From Pisolithus tinctorius (taxonomy: Eukaryota > Basidiomycota > Agaricomycetes > Boletales > Pisolithaceae), in contig JANFAH010000002.1 of assembly GCA_024663395.1 (NCBI GenBank), forward strand, positions 2,232,001-2,296,000: a stretch of DNA of 64,000 bases, written 5' to 3'. Under the pieces are notes generated by a model. That model saw only the letters and a program-made list of their open reading frames with translations, made no database searches and was not told where the DNA came from. Position 1 is the stretch's first letter. Each line of letters opens with the position of its first letter. The translations under genes were made by a program, and so were the position numbers. This document shows positions 1 to 10,780 of the stretch, piece by piece.

Positions 1-639
1 ACAGAAGAACAGAACTCTGACTAGCGGAGTGTTGACAGGAACGAAGACCGCCAAAGCAAAGGCGGAGTGGAGTGAGGGTGTCGGGTTTAGCTCATGTGCT
101 ACCCCCTTGCACGATCTCAGCCCTCATATTTCAGAGGGAGAGTACAGACGGAGATTTGGAGATAACTCCGACAGACAGAAGACGGAATCAGAGGGAGTAG
201 GAACTAAGTTGATATTCGTACTGAAGAACAGTGGAGTACAGTACATGTTTTTATACTACTACGGAGGTACAGTAATCGGAATTGGAACTGACATACGGAG
301 ACTCATAAGTTTTCAAGTAAAATTTCCTGGACGACGAATGAAGGGTAGATGGAGGACATACGAACGGGTAACACAGAACATCCAGAAAAGGAAACAGTCC
401 AGGTGCTGGACCATGTGGTGAGCACGCTGCAGAGTACCTGACTGCGAAGGTAGTCACATGACCCCTCAGAGAATGGACCGCTCGATCTGGTAGGAGAGCA
501 ACACAAGTCCGACAGCAGTTGGAGTGGAGATGGTTCGCAACCAACAGAAGTTGGGCGGAGTTGGTGCGGAGTGAGCGGATGACCAGCAGAAAAGGTTGCA
601 GAGTGAGCAAAGACCTATGACGAATGCATGGTTATGACA
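1..639 (-). repeat. Element A 3' LTR (partial)
   Basis: This aligns without net indels to 15057-15695, so about 75 bases of the LTR lie before the window. In element orientation it starts TGTCATAACC, directly after a purine tract. Differences from the other LTR are mostly CpG transitions, for example CTGAC against CCGAC near base 18. Confidence 0.92.
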
Positions 640-652
640 GTGCCCCCCCCTT
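640..652 (-). other. Element A polypurine tract
   Basis: On the minus strand the bases directly before the 3' LTR read AAGGGGGGGGCAC. A purine run at this spot is the usual plus-strand DNA primer of LTR retrotransposons. Confidence 0.75.
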
Positions 653-832
653 AGGGCCTGAACCCCTGAAGGCTGCATGTATGGGACGAGATCAACACGA
701 GTTGATCATTTGAAATTATTTTGATGCCTTGAGGATGATGGCTTTAGCCGCGGCGGAGCTCCGTCGGAGTTTGAAGTACCGCTTAAAAACACGTGTTAGG
801 GTACCGAACCTTCGTCCCTTCCCCCCATCATC

Positions 833-2041
833 ATGCCTTCCCAGCGCCAGAGCAACACCCCCCAGCCAACCCCTGGCCACGTTCGCAACTACTCCCAAGT
901 CGCGGATGAAGAGCTGGTTGTCCTCACCGATGACTCCACCGACACCAAGTGAGAGAAGTCCACAGAGAAGGCGCACCAATGAGAGGAGGCCGAGCGGAGA
1001 GAGAGAGAGCGCAAGGCCAAGCGCAAGGAGGCCAAGAGGCGGAAGGCAGAGGAGGAGCAGTTGGAGGCGGAGCGGAAGAAGAGAGCAGAAGAGGAGGCTC
1101 AGAGGAGAAGGGCGACGGAGGAAGAGGAGGCTCGAAAGAAGAGGGCGGCAGAGGAAGAGGCAGAGAGGCAGAGGCAGAGAGCCCAGGCCAGGAGGGACGA
1201 GGCCACGCAGAGGTGAGTAGCAGATTACTGCAAGTCAGGCAGAGCTGACCTATTTTTTTTTTTGACCTTACTCTATTTCAGGTTAACCGGAGTGGTGTAT
1301 GACATCAACACTGCCCAGAAGGTCCCTGGGGCCTCTGTGGTGGTCACTGCAACCAAGAGAGCCCCCTGCACTCGCTGTATAGCAAGTCTGACGGCGGGGC
1401 AGTGCGAGCCGGGACAAGGCAAGACCAGGGCCTGCATGCCCTGTCATAACAAGAAGACATGCAGTTGGACGCAGGAAGAGGCGGCAGCGGGGCCTTTGCG
1501 GAAGAGAGCAGGGACGGGGAGCTCCTGAGGAGAGAAGAAGAAGAGGACACAAGGGAAGGGGAAGGAGAAAACGACAGAGACGGAGGAAGCAGACGACGAG
1601 CGGGAGATAGGCGGAGAAGACGAGGAGGAGCCTGTAACACTGCACGAGGGACCCTCAGGGGCAGGGGTCTCCTCCTGGTGGACGGAGTGGGAGCAGGAGT
1701 GGCAGCTGCAGGCTGCGGAGAGGTACGCGGCGGTGCACGAGAAGGCTGCGACAGCCTTTGAGAGGATGGCAAGGGCAGCGGAGCGGACTGCTGATGAGTG
1801 GGGAATGTACCACGCATGGGCGGAGTGGGCAGAGATGAGGAGGGAAGATGTGCATGAAGCCAGACTGGCTGAACTCAAGCGCATGGGAGGAGGTTGGAAA
1901 AGGCCTCAGTCAGAGGCGGCGGAGGACCAGCGAGAGGAAGTGGATGAAGGTGCGGAGGGGGATAATGAGGAAGAAGTCAAAGGAGAGCAGGAAGGCGGTG
2001 AAGAACAGGAGGGTGGTGGAGAGCAAGCAATGGAAGAGTAG
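833..2041 (+). pseudogene. Antisense accessory gene of element A (coiled coil, Cys cluster)
   Basis: Exons 833-1212 and 1282-2041 flank a 69-bp GTGAGT...TTTCAG intron and join in frame (AG|G). The gene lies between pol and the 3' LTR, on the strand opposite gag-pol. The product starts MPSQRQSNT. It then has a long Glu/Arg/Lys coiled coil of about 75 residues, a Cys-rich module (CTRC, then C, then CMPC, then C) that resembles fungal Zn-cluster relatives, and a Glu-rich C-terminus with a WxxYxxWAEW stretch. Three in-frame TGA codons break it; each becomes CGA (Arg) if one CpG transition is undone, so the frame was once open. I do not know its function. The location argues for an element-encoded gene rather than host sequence. 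Confidence 0.65.
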
Positions 2042-2244
2042 AGTAGTTGTGTTTTCTTGTTTCTTTTCTCTTTTTTTTTTTTTTGTCTTTAGTTTGTATA
2101 TTTTGTATTACTACGAGATAGACTTGCGATTTTGTTTGTGACTCTGAGAAGTGAAATGGATAAGCGGAGAAAATTCTAAAGTACTTAAGGTAGTTCAGTA
2201 AGAGGTGGAGTTGGCCTGCAGAGGAGGTTTATGTAGGCGGAGTA

Positions 2245-4772
2245 TTATGGCAGAGGTTGGTACGGGCCAGGTTTGTGTGGATAGCGTTCATGGAAAGCGG
2301 ATACTATGTTGGAAGTGTGATCTAGCTCAGTTGCAAGCAACCAAGAGGTTTCTTTGTCGGTGTTCTCGTAACCAGCCCAGCAGACTAGATACAAGAGTTG
2401 ACAGTGGCGGTGATGGCGGTCCACCTTAGAGTTGAGTATCTCTGATACTTTGTACTCAAGGTCACCATTGACATCCACTGGCGGAGGCAGAGGTTGTTGT
2501 CGGTTTGGGAAAGGGTTAGCCGCTGCGGCTTCCAGTTGTGAGACATGGAAGACCAGATGTACCGAGCGCATAGAGTCAGGGAGCTTAAGGGTGACAGAAT
2601 GCATACCTGGCCTGGCCAGGATGGTGAACAGACCTAAGTACTTTTCAGAGAGTTTTTCCAAAGGACGAGTGGAGCAGAAGTACTTGGCTTTGACATAGGC
2701 CTGTTCTCCAACCTTGAACTCAGGCGGAGGTATGCGTTTAGCATCTGCTGGACCCTGGTAGCGCTGTTGAGCAGCAGACATTTCAGAGCGGAGGAAGTCA
2801 TGAAGGGCAGAGAGCTCAACGATGTAGTCGTGAGCCCTCAGAGAGGTGAAGTCTTGGTCAGGGACCACAGACAAGTTTGGATGGTATCCCTTGTTAGCGA
2901 AGAAGGGAGAAACTCCAGTAGTCGCACTTGGTGCGTTGTTGAAAGTGAACTCCGCTAGAGGTAACAGCTCAGCCCAGTTGTCTTGTTGGTAGTTACAGTA
3001 GACACGAAGGTACTGTTCAAGGGTCTGGTTCGTTTGCTCGGTCTGGCCATCGCCTTCTGGGTGGTAGCCCGAAGTGAAGTGAAGACGCATATCAAGGGCC
3101 TTTCCTAAAGAGCGGAAGAAGTGTGAGACGAACTCAGGACCTCTGTCAGAGGTGACATTAGCTGGTACTCTGTGCTTGGAGAAGACATGGGTAAGGAAGA
3201 GCTTAGCGAGTTCGGCAGAGGTGATGGAGTTGTGGGTGGGGATGAACACCGCTTGCTTTGAGAGGCGGTCCACTACCATGAGTATGGCGGAGTAGCCATC
3301 AGAGTTGGGGAGGTGTTCAATGAAGTCCATGGAGATGGAGTTCCAAGGTCTCTCTGGGATGGGGAGTTGCTTCAGTAGACCATAAGGGCGGTGGCGTGGA
3401 GTTTTGCTCCGTCCACAGGCGGTGCAAGACCTGACGTATTCTTTTACGTCGGAGCGGAGGTTGGGCCACACGTAGTCCCTGTGGACGAGTTCTAGGGTGC
3501 AGTTCTGCCCGAAATGGCCTGCTAGAGGATGATCATGCTTGAACCGAAGCACTCGAAGGCGGAGGTCATCAATGTCAGGGACAAAGATACAACCGTCAAG
3601 GTGGAGTAGACCGTCAGAGTCCAGGGACCACCGAGGCTTAGTCAGAGTTGGGAGATGGCTGGTGGAGACAGGGTCTGAGGGTAGGGCAGAGATGATGTCG
3701 GAGTGCAAGCACTCAACATCGAAGACCATGGCGGCGTGGAGTACAGGTGCCAAGAGGGTGGTGGTATGGAGGGACAACGCGAGTTGCTCCTGTGTAAACA
3801 TAGGGTGGAGGTTGTGAGGATTTACCTGCACGTAGTCCCTATCCCCCCCTTTTGGGTAGACGTCCCAACGTCACGTAAGTGTGTCGGGTTTGGCTCCTAG
3901 GCAGCCAGGTCAGAAGTGAATCAAATGATTGAACTGGGAAAGGTACTCCGACCAGCGGGCCTGTCGACGAGTGAGAACCTTAGAGGTAGAAAAGTACTCA
4001 AGGTTTTTGTGGTCCGTCACCACATTGACAGGTAAGGTGGAGCCTTCTAAGTAATGCCACCAATGGCAGAAGGCCTCGAAGATAGCCAACAGCTCCTTGT
4101 CGTGGGTATCATAGTTGAGTTCTGGCATGGTCATGGTGCGAGAGTAGAAAGCGACTGGGCGGAGTTCACCGTTGGAGCAGGTGATCGACAAAATGCCAGC
4201 AATGGCATAGTCGGAGGCGTTGGTTTCAACTGTAAGCAGAGCATCAGGAACCCAATGAGTGAGAATAGGAGCAGAGCTGAAGGCATCCTTCAGGCGGTGG
4301 AAAGCGGACTGGCACTCCTCAGAAAAGTTCCAAGGAGCACCCTTTCACATGAGGTGAGTGAGTGGAACAACAATGTCGGAGTAGTTATTAATGAATCATC
4401 TGTAGAAATTTGGGAAGCCGAGGAAGGACTGGATGTCTCGCACCTTCTGTGGCTCAGGCCAGTCGCGGACTGCCTGAACCTTCTCAGCGGACATGGTGAG
4501 ACCGGAGGGAGAAAGAACATAACCAAGGTACTCGACGGAGTCGGAGTGAAACTCACACTTCTCTGGCTTGGCATAAAGGCCATGCTTTCGAAGGCGGCGG
4601 AGTACCTCTTTTATGTGTTCACAATGCGACTCCATGTCCTGCGAATAGATTAGGATGTCATCGAGGTATACCATGATGCAGACATCGAGCATGTCTGCAA
4701 AGATGCTATTGATGAATCACTGGAAAGCCGCAGGCGCATTAGTCAGACTGAATGGCATTACCCGCCACTTGT
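2245..4772 (-). pseudogene. Element A pol, 3' segment (RT end, RNase H, integrase, chromodomain)
   Basis: Minus-strand order: the RT active-site region with YLDD near 4665, the thumb and connection with KPEKCEF, RNase H (the first catalytic Asp is replaced, ETNASD near 4230), integrase with the zinc-binding end and core around VTSDRGPEF and DGQTEQTNQ, then a chromodomain (YLVCWAGYE). Five TGA codons interrupt the frame at 4717-4719, 4396-4398, 4345-4347, 3910-3912 and 3871-3873; each sits where relatives carry Arg. From 3831 to 2245 integrase and chromodomain are open. The segment ends at the element B insertion site. Confidence 0.88.
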
Positions 4773-5168
4773 TGTTACGATACGTACTCTTTCCCTTTCT
4801 TCTCTTTTCTTTTCGTCTTATCTAGTCTTTTCATCTTATCTTATCTCTCAGACTCGGCCCGGACCCCGGTCTGGACCTCGCCTCACCTCTGCCTTGCTTT
4901 CCCCTTCTAGTACGTTCCGCTCCACTATGATATCATTATGACATCACCATGATGTCACGGACCTCATGTGTGCCTCACCGTTACCTCATGTACTATAGTA
5001 TAAGTACCGTTGCTCAATCACCCAACTAGCTCTAAGCTAGTTCATTTGGGTCTTCGAGTCCTAAAGTCGCCTGCTTCTAAACCGTCTCCTCTTCTCTTTT
5101 TCTCTTCTTCTTTCTGTTGGTTCTTGGTGCGAGCCTACAACAAACCCTGTTGTTTAGGTCTCGTCACA
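4773..5168 (+). repeat. Element B 5' LTR
   Basis: 396 bp, starts TGTTACGATACG and ends CTCGTCACA. It contains a TATA-like box (TATAAG, 4999-5004). It differs from the 3' LTR by three transitions, all at CpG. Confidence 0.95.
5034..5044 (+). promoter_or_regulatory. Element B predicted RNA 5' end / self-primer
   Basis: AAGCTAGTTCA lies 35 nt after the TATA-like box and is the exact reverse complement of the 11-nt site at 5171-5181. In Tf1 the first 11 nt of the RNA fold back and prime reverse transcription. The transcription start is inferred from TATA spacing. Confidence 0.7.
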
Positions 5169-5170
5169 CT

Positions 5171-5181
5171 TGAACTAGCTT
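5171..5181 (+). other. Element B primer-binding site
   Basis: TGAACTAGCTT begins 2 nt after the LTR end. It does not begin TGG as a tRNA-primed site would, and pairs exactly with 5034-5044. Confidence 0.75.
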
Positions 5182-5475
5182 CTCATCGTTGTACCCTCGC
5201 ACCCTCCGTCACCATTCCTCGCTTCCTCTGTGAAGGCTCGTGGGTGTACTCGCCAAGTCCCCCAGCCTCTGAACCCGACCCAAACCTTTTCGTCCTGTAC
5301 ATCCCCGAGCGTCGTTCGCTCACTCCGCTCTTCGATCACGACCTTTACCCCCTTCTGCCACCCCCCTCTTACCCTTTCTCCACCGAGTCCGTCTTCCCTT
5401 GTTCGCTTCCCGCTGAACCCCAGCAACCCCGCTACAACCTCCGCCCCCGTCACACCCTAAGACGTCCAGATCGCT

Positions 5476-6534
5476 ATGGAAGGCATCCAGGACCAGCTTA
5501 CCGAGCTCCGCGACACTCTCGACACTCTTCGAGACGAAAATTACAGGTTAAGCAACGAGCTAAGGGACACTCAAGGAACAATCACAGCCATCGAGGGCCA
5601 GCGTAATCAGTGGAATGCCCTCCCCGCAGATGTTATCCAAAGAAGGATAGAGGTGATGGCCGACCTGGGTCAGTACGCCGGTGATCGTGCCAAGTTTTCA
5701 GAATGGTGGGTGAAAATGAAGGTGTGGGTCACACAGAATAGGACTGCCTTGCCCACCGCCCAAGATAAGTGTACTGTGGTATGGTCCCATATGACAGGCC
5801 CTGTAGCTGGAAGATTCGCTCAGGCCAAGTTTTCACTCGCAATCGTCACTGGAGTATGGCCTGACACGGCCGAAATGATAGAGGATATCGACAGATTCTT
5901 TGCCCCTCAAACAGACGTGGAATGGGCCAAAGCTCAGATGCGCACTATGCGCCAGGGGAACTCTTGGTATGAAGAGTTCTACACCAAGTTCGAGTCCCTC
6001 AAGGTACAGGGACGAGTCACTGATGAAACCGCCGGCTTCTTGCTGGAAAACGCTGTCCATCCCGCCATCGTGAAAGAAGCCCTAAGGAGGGGGTACACCC
6101 AGGGCAACTATCTCCAGATGACTGTCGCGTTCCGAGAAGCTGCCCTGGCCAGAGACTGCTTCAAGCTTTTATACAATCACTATCCCGATGAACCCGCTCC
6201 CCGCTCTTCCTATAATCGCCCCTCATACTCCCCTCGCTTTACTCCTACCAGTACTCAACCTGGCCGCGGTGCTCCCATGGAAATTGGCGCTGCTCGCTTC
6301 CCCCCTCGTCCCGTCCCTTCCCACATTAAGTGTTTCGACTGCCAAGGGAACCACTACAAGCGTGACTGTCCGTGTGCTAAAGGAAAGGGTCCCGCTAGGC
6401 CCAACATACGGGAGGTGACCCAGGAGGCTCAAGAGACCGCTCTCCATCAAATGTCGTTTGAAGAGATGCAAGCCTTCTTCTACGACAAACAGATCAACGA
6501 GATGAAGAGCCAGGGAAAAGAGTTCGGCCAGTAG
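5476..6534 (+). CDS. Element B Gag
   Basis: 352-residue capsid/nucleocapsid protein. The N-terminus (about residues 1-45) is a predicted coiled coil (LRDTLDTLRDENYRLSNEL). Next comes a retrotransposon Gag core (WVKMKVWVTQNR to about residue 220). A single zinc knuckle sits near residue 280, CFDCQGNHYKRDC. It has spacing CX2CX3HX4C, one residue shorter than the usual CX2CX4HX4C, and element C has the same spacing. The ATG at 5476 is the first in this frame after the leader and is conserved in element C. The frame ends at TAG 6532-6534, and pol continues in the -1 frame. Confidence 0.9.
   Translation: MEGIQDQLTELRDTLDTLRDENYRLSNELRDTQGTITAIEGQRNQWNALPADVIQRRIEVMADLGQYAGDRAKFSEWWVKMKVWVTQNRTALPTAQDKCTVVWSHMTGPVAGRFAQAKFSLAIVTGVWPDTAEMIEDIDRFFAPQTDVEWAKAQMRTMRQGNSWYEEFYTKFESLKVQGRVTDETAGFLLENAVHPAIVKEALRRGYTQGNYLQMTVAFREAALARDCFKLLYNHYPDEPAPRSSYNRPSYSPRFTPTSTQPGRGAPMEIGAARFPPRPVPSHIKCFDCQGNHYKRDCPCAKGKGPARPNIREVTQEAQETALHQMSFEEMQAFFYDKQINEMKSQGKEFGQ
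6513..6519 (+). promoter_or_regulatory. Candidate -1 ribosomal frameshift site
   Basis: G GGA AAA in the Gag frame fits the X XXY YYZ slippery rule, lies 12 nt before the Gag stop, and a -1 slip enters the pol frame. The same heptamer sits at 25384-25390 in element C. No downstream stem-loop was verified. Confidence 0.5.
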
Positions 6535-9500
6535 AGGATCGGGTCTCCTCTGGCTACATTTATAATAAGTTTTCTGTCTTAGGCATTGACGATACCTCTA
6601 CCGAGCAGGATATATTTAACTCGGAGACTACTGTACCATCTGAAGAGGCAACCCCAGTGGGCGCGGCCATGGATGTAAAACTGCCGGTGCTTAATTCCTC
6701 TTGTGATAAAAATAAAAGTACGCCTGTCCAGAAAACAAGAGAAACCCCGAAAATAAGAACAGCGGACCCAAAGGCCAAGTTGGAGTTAGAGGTAGTGTTA
6801 GAAGGATGAGAGAAGAAGTGGAATGTAAAAGCATTGGTCGACTCCGGAGCCAATGACACCTTCCTGGACAAGAAATGGGCCGATGAAAATGATGTCCCGC
6901 TGATCAAGCTTGGTCGACCCGTGGCTGTCCTCAACATTGATGGAACCCCTAACGTGGCAGGCAACATCACACACGTCGCCTCCCTTGTTATGAACTATCA
7001 AGGACACCAAGAGTCTGTCTGGGCTCAGGTCACCACGCTCGGCATGCACCCCCTTATACTCGGCTACACCTGGTTACGAAAACACAACCCAGAGGTGTGT
7101 TGGGAAACCAAGCAGGTGAAGTTGTCCCGTTGTCCTCGCGAGTGCCGTGATCTGGCTCCGAAGACGAGAGCAGAGAGAATAGCGGAAGAACAGGAGTCAC
7201 AGGACATGGAGTATCTTTATCCGAAGCTCCGCTCCGCCAGGGTTCGAGCTGGCACTACGGAAGAACTCGTCCCGAAGGAGTACCACCAGTACCTAAAGGT
7301 CTTCTCGAAAGAAGAGTCGGAAAGGATGCCGCTTCGCAAACCCTGGGATCATGCCATCGACCTTAAAGAAACCTTCACTCCCAAACATGGTCATCTCATC
7401 CCACTCTCTGTAGAAGAACAGAAAGAGGTGTCTGATTTCCTTGAAGACCAACTACGGAAGGGCTATATCCGTCCCTCGAAGTCACCACAGACCTCTCCAG
7501 TGTTCTTCATTCCAAAGAAAGATGGGAAGAAACGTATGGTTCAGGACTACTGCTACCTCAACGAACATACAGTGAAGAATGCATACCCTCTCCCCCTCAT
7601 TTCTCAGCTCGTCAACAAGCTCAAGGGCTGTAAACTCTTCACTAAGATGGATCTCCGATGGGGATACAACAATGTCCATGTCAAGGAAGGAGACGAATGG
7701 AAGGCTGCCTTCGTTACTCATAAAGGCGCTTATGAACCACTGGTCATGTACTTTGGCCTCTGCAACTCGCCGTCCACCTTCCAAAACATGATGAATGACA
7801 TCTTCGGTGACATGGAGGACGTCCTTGTGGTCTATATCGACGACCTGATGATCTTCACCAAGACGGATGATGAGAAGGAGCACGACAGGATAGTCCTGGA
7901 GGTGTTAAGAAGGCTACAGGAGAACGACCTGTTCATCAAACCAGAAAAGTGCTTCTTCAAACAGAAGCAGGTGGAGTTCTTGGGCATGGTGGTTGGAACT
8001 GAAGGGGTCAGCATGGACGAGAGTAAGGTCAAGGCCATAACCGAATGGCCGGTCCCTACAAAGGTTCGCTCGGTACGGGCCTTCTTGGGCTTGGCAAACT
8101 TTTACCGGCGCTTCATCAAGGACTTCGCCCAAATCACTCGTCCACTCAATGACCTCACAAGAAAGGATCAACTCTGGGCTTGGGGTCCACGAGAGCAGCA
8201 GGCCTTCGACACCCTGAAGAACGCCTTCACCACTGCTCCCGTCCTCGCTTTCCCAGATCAGGACAGAGAGTTCCATTTAGAAACCAATGCCTCAGACTTT
8301 GCTACCGGTGCTGTCCTCTCTGTAAAATGCGAGGATGACCTCTGGCGACCTGTCGCCTTCTACTCCCATTCCATGTCCCCTCCTGAACGAAACTACCAGG
8401 TCTTTGATAAAGAGATGCTGGCTATAATCCATGCTCTAGAAACGTGGCGACACTATCTGGAGGCCACCCCTTACCAGTTTGAGATCTGGACAGACCACTC
8501 GAACCTCCAGTATTTCATGAAAGCACAGAATCTAGATCGCCATCAGGCACGATGGGCCCAGTACCTCTCCCGGTTCAACTACAAACTGGTGTATAAACCT
8601 GGATCTTCAATGGCCAAGGCTGATGCCCTTTCCAGAAGAGAGGATCATGAACCAGAAAAGGGATCAGATAACCAAGGACTCACGTTGCTCGATCCCTCTA
8701 GGGTGGCAGCTACCTTGATAGTGGGGGAGGATGTCGACCTTGTCCTCGCTCTGAAATCCGCCTCTTTGGTGACGCCACAACCAGAAGGTTCAGTTCTTAA
8801 GGAAGGACTATATGTTTGTCAGGGGAAGGTTTATGTCCCGCCTGCTGTCAGGGTCCCCTGCCTCGAGAAACACCATGACACTCCGCTTGCAGGACATCCT
8901 GGATGGAAGAAGACTCTGGAACTTGTCTCCCGCAGCTATGTTTGGCCTGGAATGACCACCACTGTTAGAGACTATGTCTCGGCGTGTCACCGCTGCCAAA
9001 TGGCTAAAAGTTCTAGAACCCCTCCCGCAGGAAAGCTCCTTCCAAATCCCGTCCCAGAACGCCCCTGGACCGATATCTCGGTTGACTTCATGGAGTTACC
9101 GGAGGCACAGGGCTTTGACAATGTCATGGTGGTGGTGGACAGGTTTTCAAAGGAGGTGGTCTTTGCCCCCACTACCAAGGAGGTTTCCTCCCTTCAGACA
9201 GCAGAGCTCTTCCGGGATCACGTGTGGACTCAGCATGGGTTACCTGCCTCCGTTATCTCTGATCGGGGCCCCCAGTTCACCAGTGCGTTCACTACTGAGC
9301 TTTGCAAAATGCTCGGGGTCAAGCCCAAACTCTCCACCGCCTTCCACCCTCAGACAGATGGCCAGACAGAATGCCTCAACCAGGACCTACAGCAGTATCT
9401 CCGCCTCTTTGTCAACGACCAACAGGATTCTTGGCCTTCTTGGCTTAAGATCGCCCAGTTCTCCTATAATAACAAGCAACAGGAGTCTACTGGCAAAAGT

Positions 9501-10118
9501 CCCTTCTCGGTTACTCATTCCTACACCCCCAGGATGGGCGTGGAACCCTTCCTTTCCAGGGCAGAGGCAGCTACAGATCATGCTGTTGATCTCGCTAAGG
9601 TTTTGGAGGACACAAAGAAGGCTTTGGACAAAGCTGCAGAACAGATGAAGGTATCTGCAGATGCGTCTCGCTCTGACGCCCCCTCCTACTCAGTTGGTGA
9701 CATGGTTTGGCTGGAGGCCTCCCGCATCTCCCTCTCTGGTCGCCCCTCCAGGAAGCTCACGGAACGCTGGATCGGTCCTTACAAGGTTGTTTCATTAAAA
9801 CCCAATGTGGTAGAACTGAAACTCCCAAAGACCCTCAAAATCCATCCGGTCGTTAATGTTTCTCAGGTAAAACTGTACAAAGGGCCTTTGGAGGGCCAAA
9901 CCGTCACTCGCCCAGGACCGGTGGTAGGGCATGAGGGCGACGAAGAGTTCGAGGTGGACTATGTCGCCGATTCTCGCCTAAAAAGGAACAGGCTTGAGTA
10001 CCTCATCCATTGGAAGGGGTATCATGACGAGGATCGCACTTGGGAACCTGAGTCCGCCTTGAAGTCTGCCCCTGGTGCTATCAGGGACTTCCATCATCGC
10101 AACCCTTCTGCCCCTTGA
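6519..10118 (+). CDS. Element B Pol polyprotein (one in-frame TGA)
   Basis: After a -1 slip the frame is open except for TGA 6807-6809, then runs to 10118. Domains in order: aspartic protease (VDSGANDTF near 6840), RT with YIDD near 7838, RNase H, integrase zinc end (HH...CHRC) and core (SDRGPQF, FHPQTDGQTE), and chromodomain (YLIHWKGYHDEDRTWE). The first RNase H aspartate reads Asn (ETNASD near 8282), whereas element C keeps Asp, so element B is probably defective in RNase H. The terminal TGA at 10116 may also be a decayed codon: element C has CAA at the matching position and continues another 38 residues to a frame end just before the polypurine tract. Confidence 0.88.
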
Positions 10119-10221
10119 AAACTCTGGGGCATGGACTCCTCCCTCTTCTCCTCCCTCTTCAAAACCTTAGAAAACTTCACTGACACCATCCCTACCTTCA
10201 ATTGCCTGGAAGTCGATTTCT

Positions 10222-10234
10222 AAGGAGGGGATAG
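10222..10234 (+). other. Element B polypurine tract
   Basis: AAGGAGGGGATAG lies directly before the 3' LTR; the same run precedes the element C 3' LTR. Confidence 0.8.
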
Positions 10235-10630
10235 TGTTACGATACGTACTCTTTCCCTTTCTTCTCTTTTCTTTTCGTCTTATCTAGTCTTTTCATCTTA
10301 TCTTATCTCTCAGACTCGGCCCGGACCCCAGTCTGGACCTCGCCTCACCTCTGCCTTGCTTTCCCCTTCTAGTACGTTCCGCTCCACTATGATATCATTA
10401 TGACATCACCATGATGTCACGGACCTCATGTGTGCCTCACCGTTACCTCATGTACTATAGTATAAGTACCGTTGCTCAATCACCCAACTAGCTCTAAGCT
10501 AGTTCATTTGGGTCTTCGAGTCCTAAAGTCGCCTGCTTCTAAACCATCTCCTCTTCTCTTTTTCTCTTCTTCTTTCTGTTGGTTCTTGGTGTGAGCCTAC
10601 AACAAACCCTGTTGTTTAGGTCTCGTCACA
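10235..10630 (+). repeat. Element B 3' LTR
   Basis: 396 bp, matched to the 5' LTR with three transitions (CCGG/CCAG, CCGT/CCAT and GCGA/GTGA, 5' copy first). It is followed by target duplicate CTTGT at 10631-10635. Confidence 0.95.
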
Positions 10631-10780
10631 CTTGTAAGAACCATAACGAGTGCGGAAAGCCGTTTTCCATTCATCTCCATCTGCTATGCAGACTAGATGA
10701 TAGGCATGGCGGAGATTGATCTTGGTGTAGACTTTAGCATGGCTTGGAGAGTCAAGTAGGTCGGAGATGAGTGGCAGCAG
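10631..10780 (-). pseudogene. Element A pol, middle RT segment
   Basis: The minus strand encodes [20 protein letters not shown] and then the RT motif around [14 protein letters not shown]. This joins to KWRVMPFSLTNAPAAF across the element B insertion when one copy of CTTGT is removed. It is the stretch of RT stranded between two insertions. Confidence 0.88.

Larger units (their letters stand above)
4773..10630 (+). mobile_element. Element B: young chromodomain Ty3/Gypsy retrotransposon
   Basis: Full-length 5858-bp element with 396-bp LTRs that differ at only three positions. It is flanked by the 5-bp duplication CTTGT (4768-4772 and 10631-10635) and inserted in the RT domain of element A. 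It has gag and pol in different frames, a chromodomain at the end of pol, and a self-priming arrangement like Tf1/Sushi elements. It belongs to the same family as element C at 23644-29497. Confidence 0.95.

Noticed and set aside
1283..1884. Long minus-strand frames opposite the antisense gene of element A
   Set aside because: They are Ser/Pro/Leu-rich mirror images of the Glu/Arg-rich coding strand, without motifs.
4773..5181. tRNA-primed primer-binding site
   Set aside because: The bases after the LTR do not begin TGG or match a tRNA 3' end I know, whereas an exact 11-nt LTR complement is present.
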